Shown here: positions 7,397 through 15,248 of the stretch, piece by piece | Position numbering within the stretch: the stretch's first letter is position 1 | Layout of the letters: the number at the start of each line of letters is the position of its first letter | Virus record (IMG/VR): IMGVR_UViG_3300010371_000071 | Span: 1-38,246 of that record | Strand: one strand, 5' to 3' | Length of the DNA: 38,246 nt | Origin: a virus | The notes under the pieces: model-generated | The model's input: only the letters and a program-made list of their open reading frames with translations | Told to the model about the DNA's origin: nothing | The model's database searches: none | Translations under genes and position numbers: made by a program

Positions 7397-8709
7397 CGCG
7401 ACAGGTTTTCGATACCGAGCTGTGGAAGTCGACCATGGCGGTATTGCCGTCCATGATCGAGGAGAAGGTTCACACCTTCGGCGACAGCGATCCGCTCGCG
7501 CGACTCATTGCGATTGCTCGTGGCGACACTGGCGACGTAACGCCTGAGAACTGCGAGCGGTCGCCGACCGTCAAGGCAATTATCACGGCGATCACGCGGC
7601 GTTTCGCTGTGACGCCGGTGCACATTTACAAAAAAGGCGTCGTCAACGGTCGAGAGACCAAAACGCGCCTCCCCGATCACCCCGTTGCGAAGCTTCTCGC
7701 GTATCCGAATTCTTTTCAGTCGCGAGTCGACTACTGGATGGACGCGTCGAGCAGATTGGCGCGCTATGGGCGCTTCTACGCGTGGAAGTCTCGCGGCAGC
7801 ACTGGACCGATTCGCGAGCTGATCCCGATGGATCCGCGACAGATTACGGTCAAACAGGACCCCACTACTTGGGACCTGAGCTTCGATTGGAACGCTGGCC
7901 AGAACTCCGAGACCTACACCTCGAAGCAGATGCACCACGTGCGTGGTCCTGCGCGCAATGGATACTGCGGCGACTCACCGGTCGACGACGTCAAGCAGAC
8001 GATAGCGCTCGAGATAGCGGCCGAGAGCTTCGGATCCTCGTTCTTCGCGAATGGCGCGATTCCGCTGATGATCTTCCAGCTCATGGCTGGCTCCGCGGGA
8101 TTCAAGACCAAGGAAGACGAGAAGGGATTTATAGATAGCTTCCAGGAAGCGCTGAGCGGCAATAAGCGCCATCGCGCATTGCTGCTGCCGAAAGGCATCG
8201 AGACTGGCGATCCTATCAAGATCGAGAACGACAAGGCGCAGTTCCTGGAGACACGGAAGTACCAGCGCACGGTGATTGCTGGTGCGTGGGGCGTGCCTCC
8301 GCACCTGGTTGGTGATCTTGAGCGCGCGACGTTCAACAACGTCGAGCAGCAAAGCGGCGACTTCACGCTCAACGTGATTCAGCCGTACGCGACGATGTTC
8401 GAGGCCGCGATGGAGCGCGATCTTCTCACGGACGCCGACGTTAATGCCGGCGTCGTGATCCGCTTCAACTTGGATTCGATCCTACGCGCCGACTTCAAGA
8501 GCCGGCAGGAAGGACTTCGTATCCAGCGCGAGGACGGGATCATTTCCCCGAACGAGTGGCGCGAGATCGAGGGCAGAAACCCGATCTCCAAAGACGATGG
8601 CGGCGAGGAGTACATCCGGCCGGCAAACATGACTCTCGCGGGCCAGCCGCCCGCCGTACCAGCTCCGCCACCGAAGGCAGGGCCGACATCACAGGGCAAT
8701 TCAGAATGA
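7393..8709 (+). CDS. HK97-family portal protein
   Basis: The 438-residue protein has hallmarks of HK97-type portals: an N-terminal CPTVKAIITAI-like core (SPTVKAIITAITRRFA), LLAYPNSFQSRVDYW, a central clip/stem region with HVRGPARNGYCGDSPVDDVKQTI, and AWGVPPHLVGDLERATFNNVEQQ near residue 300, followed by RREDGIISPNEWRE-type sequence and a proline-rich tail. It forms the dodecameric DNA portal at one vertex. It is coupled to terL by GTGA and to the protease by ATGA. Confidence 0.95.
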   Translation: MTRQVFDTELWKSTMAVLPSMIEEKVHTFGDSDPLARLIAIARGDTGDVTPENCERSPTVKAIITAITRRFAVTPVHIYKKGVVNGRETKTRLPDHPVAKLLAYPNSFQSRVDYWMDASSRLARYGRFYAWKSRGSTGPIRELIPMDPRQITVKQDPTTWDLSFDWNAGQNSETYTSKQMHHVRGPARNGYCGDSPVDDVKQTIALEIAAESFGSSFFANGAIPLMIFQLMAGSAGFKTKEDEKGFIDSFQEALSGNKRHRALLLPKGIETGDPIKIENDKAQFLETRKYQRTVIAGAWGVPPHLVGDLERATFNNVEQQSGDFTLNVIQPYATMFEAAMERDLLTDADVNAGVVIRFNLDSILRADFKSRQEGLRIQREDGIISPNEWREIEGRNPISKDDGGEEYIRPANMTLAGQPPAVPAPPPKAGPTSQGNSE

Positions 8710-9455
8710 AACCGACGCTGACAGTTTCGCTCGAGATCAAGTCTCTCGACGATCGGCAGTTTGAAGGTCACGGCTCGGTATTCAAGAACGTCGATTTGGG
8801 TGGCGACATTGTCGCGCCTGGTGCGTTCAAGCGTTCGCTCGCCTATCACAAGAAGGTGGGTTCACTGCCGCAGATGTTCTGGATGCACGACCCGTCGCGC
8901 GTCCCTGGCAAGTGGCTCTCGATGAGTGAGGACGATACCGGCCTTGCCGTGAAGGGCGTCCTCGCGCAGACGGATCTCGGCAACGAGATCCACACGCTAT
9001 TGAAGATGGACGCCGTGCGCGGTCTATCTATCGGCTATGTGTCGAAGGATATCGACTTTGACGATGAGGGTAACCGCATCATCAAGGAAGCGGACCTGTG
9101 GGAAGTGTCGGTGGTCAGTCTTCCGATGAATCCCCTCGCGCAGATCGCGCATGTGAAGTCTCGGATGTCTGCGGAGGGCGCCTATGTGCCGACCCCGCGT
9201 GAGTTCGAGAGTGAATTTCGGCGCATGGGCTGTAGCAAGAAGGTTTCACGCCAACTGATTTCAATGATTTTCTCCGGTGCGACGCCGGAGGACGATCTCG
9301 ATGACAGAGATGAGACGGGTGGGACGCTCGTGGAATCTGAGAAGACTGCGCTTGAGGCTACTCCGCGGTGCGATGCCGATGAGGAAGCATTGAAAGCGCT
9401 TGAAGAGCTGAACAATTCGCTGATCGCCGCGCAGTTGAAGACTCGACTCGGCTAA
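8706..9455 (+). CDS. Prohead protease (HK97 family)
   Basis: A 249-residue serine protease. Residues 17-43 (DRQFEGHGSVFKNVD, GDIVAPGAFKRSL) and FWMHDPSRVPGKW give catalytic His61; RGLSIGY gives Ser108; an acidic residue around 127-133 (EADLWEVS) completes the site. The enzyme removes the capsid delta domain during head maturation. The acidic C-terminal part (residues 195-249) may aid capsid recruitment. The start ATG at 8706 overlaps the portal stop; the frame upstream belongs to the portal gene. A terminator follows. Confidence 0.93.
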   Translation: MKPTLTVSLEIKSLDDRQFEGHGSVFKNVDLGGDIVAPGAFKRSLAYHKKVGSLPQMFWMHDPSRVPGKWLSMSEDDTGLAVKGVLAQTDLGNEIHTLLKMDAVRGLSIGYVSKDIDFDDEGNRIIKEADLWEVSVVSLPMNPLAQIAHVKSRMSAEGAYVPTPREFESEFRRMGCSKKVSRQLISMIFSGATPEDDLDDRDETGGTLVESEKTALEATPRCDADEEALKALEELNNSLIAAQLKTRLG

Positions 9456-9477
9456 CAGCGTCCCTAACCCCCGAAAG

Positions 9478-9500
9478 AACCCGCCTCGTGCGGGTTTTTT
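9478..9500 (+). terminator. Intrinsic terminator upstream of the capsid gene
   Basis: The stem AACCCGC (9478-9484) with GCGGGTT (9490-9496), a five-base loop and TTTTTT tail form a standard terminator 20 bases before the capsid ATG. No promoter is visible between it and the gene. Confidence 0.85.
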
Positions 9501-9519
9501 CATTTCTGGAGAAGATTTC

Positions 9520-10824
9520 ATGGCTGGCAATGCAATTGTTGAAGCGATCGAAAACGTCAACAAAGGCGTGCATGACCTGCGCGCCGACAACGACCGCTCG
9601 CTCGAAGAGCTGAAGAAGGGCAACGATGCCCGCTTCCGCGAACTGCAAGAGAAGTGCGACCGTCAAGAAGCGACGATCACGGATCTCATCAAGACCCGCA
9701 ACGACATCGAGCGCAAGAAGCAGCTCATGGAAGAGCGCATCGACATCCTCGAAGCCATCGCGAATCGTCCGAAAGGCGACATCGTCAAGAAGATGGTCGA
9801 CGAAGATCTGCATCACTTCGACAAGTGGGTGCGTTCGGGCTTCAAGGACGTGGACGCCAAGGCGGCCCGCGACAAGCTGAAGGCGAAGGAACTTGAGCTC
9901 AAAGTCGACACCGTCACCGCCGGCACCGCGCTTCTCGGTGGCAACGCTGTTCCGAAGGTGATCAGCGATCAGATCGAGCGCCTGGTTCTCAAGACCTCTG
10001 GCGTCGTCGACGCGGTCGGCATGAAGACTGTCGGCACTTCCGACTATCACCGTGTCGTCACGATCTCCGGCCAGTCTGGCTCCTGGGCCGCGGAACTCGG
10101 TTCCCGCTCGCAGGGCAACGCGCCGAATACGCGCGACATCAAGCCGACGCAGGGCGAGCTCTACTCGTTCCTGTACGCGACGAAAGAATCCATGATGGAC
10201 ATGGCTTTCGACGTGCAGAGTTGGCTGATCAACGACGTGGCCGAGTGCCAGGCCGTGCAGCTCGCGACCGCGATCTATAACGGCAACGGTACCGGCAAGC
10301 CGACTGGCATGACGAACACCGCGCCTGTTGCGACCGCGGACTATGCGTCCCCGATGCGCGCCGCTGCGGCGTATGAGTTCGTCTCGCACAACGGCGTTGA
10401 CACCTCCTCGCCGAACAAGCTCACCCTCGACATCCTGCAGGCGGCTATCTCGAAGCTCGCTCCTGGATATCGCGACGGCAGCAAGTTCGCGATGAGCTCT
10501 GTCACGCAGGGCATCGCGCGTCGTCTCAAGGACACCACGAACCAGTACCTCTGGCAGCCGTCCGTTCAGGCCGGTCAGCCCGATGTGCTGTTTGGCTACC
10601 CGGTGTTCACGTGGGAAGACCTTGCGTCGGGCAATACGGTTGACGGCCTCGTTGCCGCGTTCGGCAACTGGTCGCGCTCCTACGAGCTTGTGGCCCGTGG
10701 ACCGCTCGAAATCGTGGTCGATAACCTCACCACGATCGGCACGACGAAGTTCTGGGTGTCCCGCCGGTTCGGCGGCATCCCCTGCAACAACGACGCGCTG
10801 AAGTTCGTGAAGAACGCTGACTAA
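9520..10824 (+). CDS. Major capsid protein (HK97 fold) with N-terminal delta domain
   Basis: The 434-residue protein starts with a long charged coiled coil (about residues 10-95, with EELKKGNDARFRELQEK), the delta/scaffold domain expected to be cut off by the prohead protease, probably around residues 110-135. The HK97 fold follows: VPKVISDQIERLV, GSWAAELGSRSQG, ESMMDMAFDVQSWL, and a C-terminal FGYPVFTWEDL...GTTKFWVSRRFGG typical of the P-domain/E-loop family. A GGAGAAG ribosome site with 6-base spacing suggests strong translation. It is flanked by terminators. Confidence 0.95.
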   Translation: MAGNAIVEAIENVNKGVHDLRADNDRSLEELKKGNDARFRELQEKCDRQEATITDLIKTRNDIERKKQLMEERIDILEAIANRPKGDIVKKMVDEDLHHFDKWVRSGFKDVDAKAARDKLKAKELELKVDTVTAGTALLGGNAVPKVISDQIERLVLKTSGVVDAVGMKTVGTSDYHRVVTISGQSGSWAAELGSRSQGNAPNTRDIKPTQGELYSFLYATKESMMDMAFDVQSWLINDVAECQAVQLATAIYNGNGTGKPTGMTNTAPVATADYASPMRAAAAYEFVSHNGVDTSSPNKLTLDILQAAISKLAPGYRDGSKFAMSSVTQGIARRLKDTTNQYLWQPSVQAGQPDVLFGYPVFTWEDLASGNTVDGLVAAFGNWSRSYELVARGPLEIVVDNLTTIGTTKFWVSRRFGGIPCNNDALKFVKNAD

Positions 10825-10833
10825 TAGTGGCGA

Positions 10834-10873
10834 AAAAGAAGCGGCGGGTTCGCAAGAGCCCGCCGCGCTCTTT
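10834..10873 (+). terminator. Terminator downstream of the capsid gene
   Basis: A GC-rich stem (GCGGCGGG at 10841-10848 with CCCGCCGC at 10859-10866) is extended outward by AAAGAA/CTCTTT with one bulged base. It has A-rich 5' and T-rich 3' flanks, so it could act in both directions, but the T-tract is short. Confidence 0.6.
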
Positions 10874-10902
10874 GAAGCGGCCAGCGCCGGAGAACAAGGC
10901 AC

Positions 10903-11607
10903 GTGGTTTCGCCCCGGAAAATAAGTCGCTGCTGGGAAGGTGAACCATGTGTCGTCGCGGCGTCAGGTCCGTCATTAACGGCAGACGTAGCGCATCGTGT
11001 GCGCATGGCGCGATGGACGGGCGGGTGGCGTGTGCTGTGCGTGAACGACGCATACCGTCTACTGCCACGCGCAGACGCTTTGTATGCGTGCGACTGGAGC
11101 TGGTGGAGATACCACCAGGGAGCGAAAAGTTTTGATGGCGAGCGCTGGACGAGTCACAGCGAAAGTACCTCGTTGATTGATGACAAGTCGCAAGTAGCTC
11201 ACGAGTTCGACGTCAACCTGGTGCGCGCAGTGGATGCCGCGGGGTTCTCATCGGATCAGTCTTTCATCCACTACGGACGGCCGCAGGCGTCGAGTGGGTT
11301 TCAGGCCGTGAACTTGGCGCTTCTCATGGGCGCATCGAAAGTTGTGCTCATCGGTTTTGACGGCCATGCAAAGAATGGCAAGCATTTTTTCGGTAACCAC
11401 CCTGAGCACCTCGACAGGTGTGGCGATGAGGGTTACCGGGATCTGGCCCGCGCGTTTGTCGCGGATGACCGGATCGTGAACGCGACACCTGGTAGTTCCA
11501 TCGAGGTTTACGAGCGTGTCGATCTCGAGGAAGTTCTCAGGGACGGTAGTGTGCATCGGCACCGGCCCGTCGCTGACGCAGGAGCAGATCAATGCCGCAC
11601 AGCGTAA
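10903..11607 (+). CDS. GPSL-motif glycosyltransferase-like protein A
   Basis: The 234-residue protein has a Rossmann-like start CVVAASGPSLT (residues 16-26), VNDAYRL (48-54), a WSWW segment, then SSGFQAVNLALLMG (130-143) and KVVLIGFD (146-153). These elements match the DUF115/MptE-like and GT42 sialyltransferase-like architecture (GxGPSL near the N-terminus, SG..A...A...G...I.L.G.D later). The enzyme would bind a nucleotide or nucleotide-sugar; the acceptor is unknown. GTG 10903 has AAGG close upstream and no later start keeps the GPSL motif. Its last 92 bases overlap the next gene. It is the first gene of the capsid-adjacent cassette. Confidence 0.75.
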   Translation: MVSPRKISRCWEGEPCVVAASGPSLTADVAHRVRMARWTGGWRVLCVNDAYRLLPRADALYACDWSWWRYHQGAKSFDGERWTSHSESTSLIDDKSQVAHEFDVNLVRAVDAAGFSSDQSFIHYGRPQASSGFQAVNLALLMGASKVVLIGFDGHAKNGKHFFGNHPEHLDRCGDEGYRDLARAFVADDRIVNATPGSSIEVYERVDLEEVLRDGSVHRHRPVADAGADQCRTA

Positions 11608-12154
11608 GGGATTCGCTCTTGCGGGATGCAACAACGTCTGGCGCCTGTGCGGTTTGGATATCCACTACGCCTGCAACGAAGGGTGGTGGGACGAATACTG
11701 GTGTGACGAGCTCAAGCAGTACGCTGCCGAGAAGTGGACCTGCAATCTGGACGCCGCAAAGCGATACGGACTTAACTGGATCGCAGAGAAAAACGCGCCT
11801 GGATTGTCCGCTGATCCTTCCGTAATCCACCACGGACACGGCAGCGGTTACACGCTGCTGAATCTGGTCTATCTCATGGGCGCGACGCGTATCGTGCTCT
11901 TGGGCTACGACATGAAATACGCACCGGACTACGACGGCAGAACGCAGCAGATCGGGTCTACGCCGCGTCACTACTTCGGCGAGTACCCAGCAAGGTTGCA
12001 GCACTGGCCCAAGGTTCATGTGCGCAATGGTGTGCACGTCGAGTTGTTAGACCTTTACCGCAGCGTTGCGCGACAAGGGTTGGTTGAGATCATTAACGCG
12101 ACGCCGGATTCCGCTCTCGATTGTTTTCCGAAGGTGCCAATCAGTGCTCTCTGA
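11516..12154 (+). CDS. GPSL-motif glycosyltransferase-like protein B
   Basis: The 212-residue paralogue of the previous gene has VVCIGTGPSLT (residues 11-21), CNNVWRL (38-44), NEGWWDEYW, then a GSGYTLLNLVYLMG segment and RIVLLGYDM. After that come an H-rich loop (RHYFGEYP) and an INATPDSALDCFP end, a motif also near the end of protein A (VNATPGSSIEVYE). The shared layout indicates a tandem duplication followed by divergence. A nucleotide-sugar-dependent transfer is likely by family; substrate unknown. The GTG start at 11516 lies inside the upstream gene, and the stop overlaps the methyltransferase gene by 11 bases. Confidence 0.75.
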   Translation: MSISRKFSGTVVCIGTGPSLTQEQINAAQRKGFALAGCNNVWRLCGLDIHYACNEGWWDEYWCDELKQYAAEKWTCNLDAAKRYGLNWIAEKNAPGLSADPSVIHHGHGSGYTLLNLVYLMGATRIVLLGYDMKYAPDYDGRTQQIGSTPRHYFGEYPARLQHWPKVHVRNGVHVELLDLYRSVARQGLVEIINATPDSALDCFPKVPISAL

Positions 12155-12692
12155 TCGCGAAATGTACGAGCGCATGGCTAACGGCTGGCGCATGGGGATG
12201 TCTGACGGCACGGTCTGCGGCAATGGTTCCACGATGGCCAATACCGCGAATGTTCGCGACTGGCTACCGCAGATCGTCGAGACGTACAACATCGCATCGA
12301 TCAACGATGCCGGTGCTGGTGACCTTCACTGGATCAAAAAGGTTCAGTGGGGCCGGCCGATTGCTTACCGTGCGTTCGATCTGATACCGCGCCTGCCATC
12401 GGTGACCGCGCTCGATATCACGCGCGACGTCATGCCGGCGTGTGACGCAATCCTGTGTCGGATGGTGCTCAACCATCTCGACGAGGAACGGATCGTTATG
12501 GCGCTCGAGCGTTTTCGGCTCTCGGCGCGCTACTTGATCGCCACGCAGTTCGACGGGGAAAACCTACCAAAGCGGTCTCCTCAATTCACCCGGCTCGATC
12601 TGCGTGGCGCTCCTTATTTCCTTGGTGATCCGTTGGGCTCGGTGCAAGACGCTGTAGAGAGCGCGTGCACGTTAGCCATCTGGAAGCTGTGA
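12144..12692 (+). CDS. SAM-dependent methyltransferase (class I, putative)
   Basis: The 182-residue protein has a SAM-binding signature INDAGAGDLHWIKK (residues 53-66), an acidic end of strand 2 (AFDLIPR, Asp79), and CDAILCRMVLNHLDEERIVMAL (100-121), which matches motif IV/post-motif IV of small-molecule and glycan methyltransferases. The start is GTG 12144 with AAGG upstream; the earlier frame lies in protein B. No DNA-specific target domain is present, so a DNA methylase is less likely. In this cassette it may cap or decorate a sugar, which is inference. Confidence 0.7.
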   Translation: MLSDREMYERMANGWRMGMSDGTVCGNGSTMANTANVRDWLPQIVETYNIASINDAGAGDLHWIKKVQWGRPIAYRAFDLIPRLPSVTALDITRDVMPACDAILCRMVLNHLDEERIVMALERFRLSARYLIATQFDGENLPKRSPQFTRLDLRGAPYFLGDPLGSVQDAVESACTLAIWKL

Positions 12693-13369
12693 TGGTCAAT
12701 GTCGTTTGCGTGAAGTGGGGCAAGCGGTATAGCGCGCACTGGGTGCTGCGCTTGAAGGCGATGGTAGAGAAGCACCTGAGCTTCACCCACCGCTTTGTCT
12801 GCCTGACTGACGATCCAGTGCCTGGTGTTGAGTGCATTCCGTTCGCCACGGATCTCGTCGGCTGGTGGGCGAAGATCGAGCTGTTCCGGCCGGACCTGTT
12901 TACTGGCTCAACGCTTTACTTTGATCTGGACGTAGTGCTTACGGCGTCAGTCGACGGCATCGTATTGCAGGCCGCGTCGGATCCGTCGCGCCTGTGGATG
13001 CGCGATGACTTCTCGTACTCGCTCGTGAAGCCGCGCACCGACTTGGATCCGTCTGCGCGCAGACTGCTCGGCGGTCCCGGTTGCTGCAATAGCTCGGTTA
13101 TGGCGTGGCACGGCGACAACGTCCGCATCATTTGGGATGCGTTTGACCGCAAGGTCATGGACGAGATGCACGGCGATCAGAACTATATCTCTCGCCTGCT
13201 GTATCCCGACAAGCTGGGGTTTCTGGAAAACGCGTTCGTGGATTCGTACAAGTATCGGATCCGCGCTGGACGTCCGATGGCGCCGGTCATGGTGTTCCAC
13301 GGGAGTCCGAAGATGGACGAGCTGCCGCGTGGTGACTCGCTACGGGCGATTTGGGAAGCCGCGGCCTAG
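12692..13369 (+). CDS. DXD-type glycosyltransferase
   Basis: The 225-residue GT-A-like protein starts with VNVVCVKWGKRYSAHWVLRL, continues with HRFVCLTDD (residues 33-41), then WWAKIELFRPDLF and STLYFDLDVVL, where the DLD at 78-80 is the metal/nucleotide-sugar motif. MHGDQNYISRLL and a late VFHG complete a pattern common in GT8-like and related small glycosyltransferases of phages and capsule loci. The ATG overlaps the methyltransferase stop (TGATG). Acceptor and donor are not predictable from sequence. Confidence 0.8.
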   Translation: MVNVVCVKWGKRYSAHWVLRLKAMVEKHLSFTHRFVCLTDDPVPGVECIPFATDLVGWWAKIELFRPDLFTGSTLYFDLDVVLTASVDGIVLQAASDPSRLWMRDDFSYSLVKPRTDLDPSARRLLGGPGCCNSSVMAWHGDNVRIIWDAFDRKVMDEMHGDQNYISRLLYPDKLGFLENAFVDSYKYRIRAGRPMAPVMVFHGSPKMDELPRGDSLRAIWEAAA

Positions 13370-13948
13370 GTGCTGGCAGATCGACTGCGCACGGCGTCTC
13401 TCATAGAGGACCCGTGGCCTCATCTTGAGTTGCCGCAGTTCCTGGATGATGAAGACGCGCGCGAGATCGCGAGCAAATGGCCGACGACTGGCTTTAGCTG
13501 GCTGCGTCACTCGGACGTCGCACAGCCTGACGGCACGTCGCTGCGCAAGATTCAGCACCTGAGTGCGCTGTTCCCGGAGATCGACGCGCGGATCCGTAGT
13601 GATGCGGTTAAAGACGAGTTCAGCGATGCGCTTGAAGTAGACGGCAAGCTGTACCCGATCTGCCTGTTGGTTGAAGACCTGCCTGGATACAAGATCCGCA
13701 GGCACACCGACTGCGCGGGGAAGGTGATCACTTCCCAGGTCTATCTGGCTGACGACGAATCAGCGCACGACCGCGGAGTGGTCCTGCAGACGCTTGACGG
13801 AAAGAACTGGAAACGGATCCCGTACTCGTTCAACCACGGCTACGCGTTCAAGGTGACGCGCTGCTCGTGGCATCGAGTTGCGGCCTCTAGCGGTGTTCGG
13901 AAGTCGCTGCAGCTCATCTATTACGACACGCCGACCCCGAAGCTGTGA
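13370..13948 (+). CDS. Fe(II)/2-oxoglutarate-dependent oxygenase-like protein
   Basis: The 192-residue protein contains the double-stranded beta-helix signature: HTD at residues 112-114 (HxD iron ligands), a distal His168 in CSWHRV, and Arg177 in GVRKSLQLIYY for 2-oxoglutarate. Around them are YKIRRHTD, SQVYLADDE and YAFKVTRCSWHRV, all typical of the family. It probably hydroxylates an amino-acid side chain or a sugar. It begins at GTG directly after the glycosyltransferase stop. The next gene begins in a GTGA overlap, so the genes are translationally coupled. Confidence 0.8.
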   Translation: MLADRLRTASLIEDPWPHLELPQFLDDEDAREIASKWPTTGFSWLRHSDVAQPDGTSLRKIQHLSALFPEIDARIRSDAVKDEFSDALEVDGKLYPICLLVEDLPGYKIRRHTDCAGKVITSQVYLADDESAHDRGVVLQTLDGKNWKRIPYSFNHGYAFKVTRCSWHRVAASSGVRKSLQLIYYDTPTPKL

Positions 13949-14658
13949 AGGTAACGATTCACGCGACACCGTCGATCGCGTGGCAGGTTAGGCGTGGTGC
14001 CTTCTTCGCAGAAGGCTTGAAGGCTGTTGGCGTTGATGTCGAGATCACTAGCGACAGGTTCCGGCACGATGGGTTCCCCATCCTGCTCGGCACTACGTTC
14101 TGGAAGCCGATCGAGAATGACGGCGGGGAATTCCTGCTAGTCGATCGCTGCTCGTTTGGCGATACAGACAAGTTTGTCCAGCTCGTGAGGAACGGTCATG
14201 GCCGGCGTGGTGACCATCGTGTTGCGCGTCCGGATGACGCTTCGAGATGGGAAGCCATGGGCGTGGATCTGGTGCCGTGGCGGGAAGGTAATTCATCTGT
14301 CGTCTTGTGCGGCCAGATCGAAACATTCTCTCCGTACTTCGCGACGCCGGACGATTGGTATCAAGTCTCCGCAGAACATGCGACGCACTTCCGTCCTCAT
14401 CCCGCTGGTTTAAATCCAACTCGACTTCCGACGCTACTTAGCTTCGATGGCGTGGGGCGAGTGCTGACTTTGAATTCATCGATCGGCGTCAAATGCGTGC
14501 TCGATGGGATCGTGACTGAGTGCGATGACGAGGGCGCCATGGCGTTCTCCGTGAGCGGCAAGCAATGCGACCGCCTCCCCTGGTGCCACTGGCTCGCCTG
14601 GACGCAGTGGTCGGATGACGAAATACGCGAAGGAGTTCCGTGGGCCTATCTGTTGTAA
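13945..14658 (+). CDS. Putative polysaccharide-type glycosyltransferase (GT-B-like)
   Basis: The 237-residue protein has LLGTTFWKP near residue 48, SSVVLCGQIE (about 118-127), then THFRPHPAG (146-154), VLTLNSSIGVKCVLDGIVTECDDEGAMAF at 173-201, and a C-terminal WLAWTQWSDDEI. The RPHP element followed by a serine-rich LNSS..V...L.G...V stretch resembles the nucleotide-sugar side of capsule/CDP-glycerol transferases. The first half is unusually short for a full GT-B enzyme, so activity is uncertain. It ends 19 bases inside the connector gene. Confidence 0.6.
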   Translation: MKVTIHATPSIAWQVRRGAFFAEGLKAVGVDVEITSDRFRHDGFPILLGTTFWKPIENDGGEFLLVDRCSFGDTDKFVQLVRNGHGRRGDHRVARPDDASRWEAMGVDLVPWREGNSSVVLCGQIETFSPYFATPDDWYQVSAEHATHFRPHPAGLNPTRLPTLLSFDGVGRVLTLNSSIGVKCVLDGIVTECDDEGAMAFSVSGKQCDRLPWCHWLAWTQWSDDEIREGVPWAYLL

Positions 14659-15248
14659 CGGCTGCGACGCAAGAGCCTATCTCGATTGCCGAGATGCGCG
14701 ATCACTTGCGCATCACGTCGACTGAAGAAGATGGCCTGCTCGCGGCCTACATTCTCGCGGCTCGCGATTGGGTCGAGAACGAGACAAAGACTCGTCTCGT
14801 CACGCAGACGCTGGACTACACGATCGACTATTGCTGGCCGCACCACGTCTCTGGCTACTACTGCAACGCTCGTATCGAGCTTCCGGTTCGACCCGTTGCC
14901 AGCGTCACCTCGATTACCTACGTAGACGGCAATGGCGCCACGCAGACCCTGAACTCGTCGCAGTACGTGTTTCACGCCGATGCCGCGGCTCCTTACATAG
15001 ACGCGGCTTATGGCGTCACGTGGCCCACGGTTCGCGCGCAGAGCGCCGCCATTACGGTCCGCTTCGTTGCTGGCTGGGCCGCGCCTGATGTGCCGCACTC
15101 GTTGCTGCAGGCGATCCGGTTCCTGACCGCGCACCTGTACGCAACGCGCGAGGCGGTGACTACCGCCAACGGCGCGCAGCAGATTACGGAAGTACCGCTT
15201 GCGCTTGAGGCAATGATCTCCTCGCACCGCTACTCGAGATTCGTGTGA
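14640..15248 (+). CDS. Head-tail connector (gp6/phiE125 gp8-like)
   Basis: The 202-residue protein shows the family pattern: PISIAEMRDHLRITSTEEDGLLAAYILAARDWVEN (residues about 13-47), LPVRPVASVTSITYVDGNG in the middle, and AGWAAPDVPHSLLQAIRFLTAHLYATRE near the end. It docks under the portal as the adaptor ring. GTG 14640 lies in the preceding gene's coding end, an overlap of 19 bases. Its position after the glycan cassette marks the return to normal HK97-like gene order. Confidence 0.85.
   Translation: MGLSVVTAATQEPISIAEMRDHLRITSTEEDGLLAAYILAARDWVENETKTRLVTQTLDYTIDYCWPHHVSGYYCNARIELPVRPVASVTSITYVDGNGATQTLNSSQYVFHADAAAPYIDAAYGVTWPTVRAQSAAITVRFVAGWAAPDVPHSLLQAIRFLTAHLYATREAVTTANGAQQITEVPLALEAMISSHRYSRFV

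Noticed and set aside
9358-10902. Long 514-codon open frame on the minus strand across the capsid gene
   Set aside because: It is antisense to the certain capsid gene, rich in Arg/His as expected from the reverse of a GC-rich gene, and shows no motif or ribosome site.
10827-10943. 38-codon GTG frame with a very basic product after the capsid gene
   Set aside because: Its Lys/Arg-rich start is simply the translation of the terminator hairpin's A/G-rich arm, and it overlaps the next gene by 41 bases. A real peptide is possible but unsupported.
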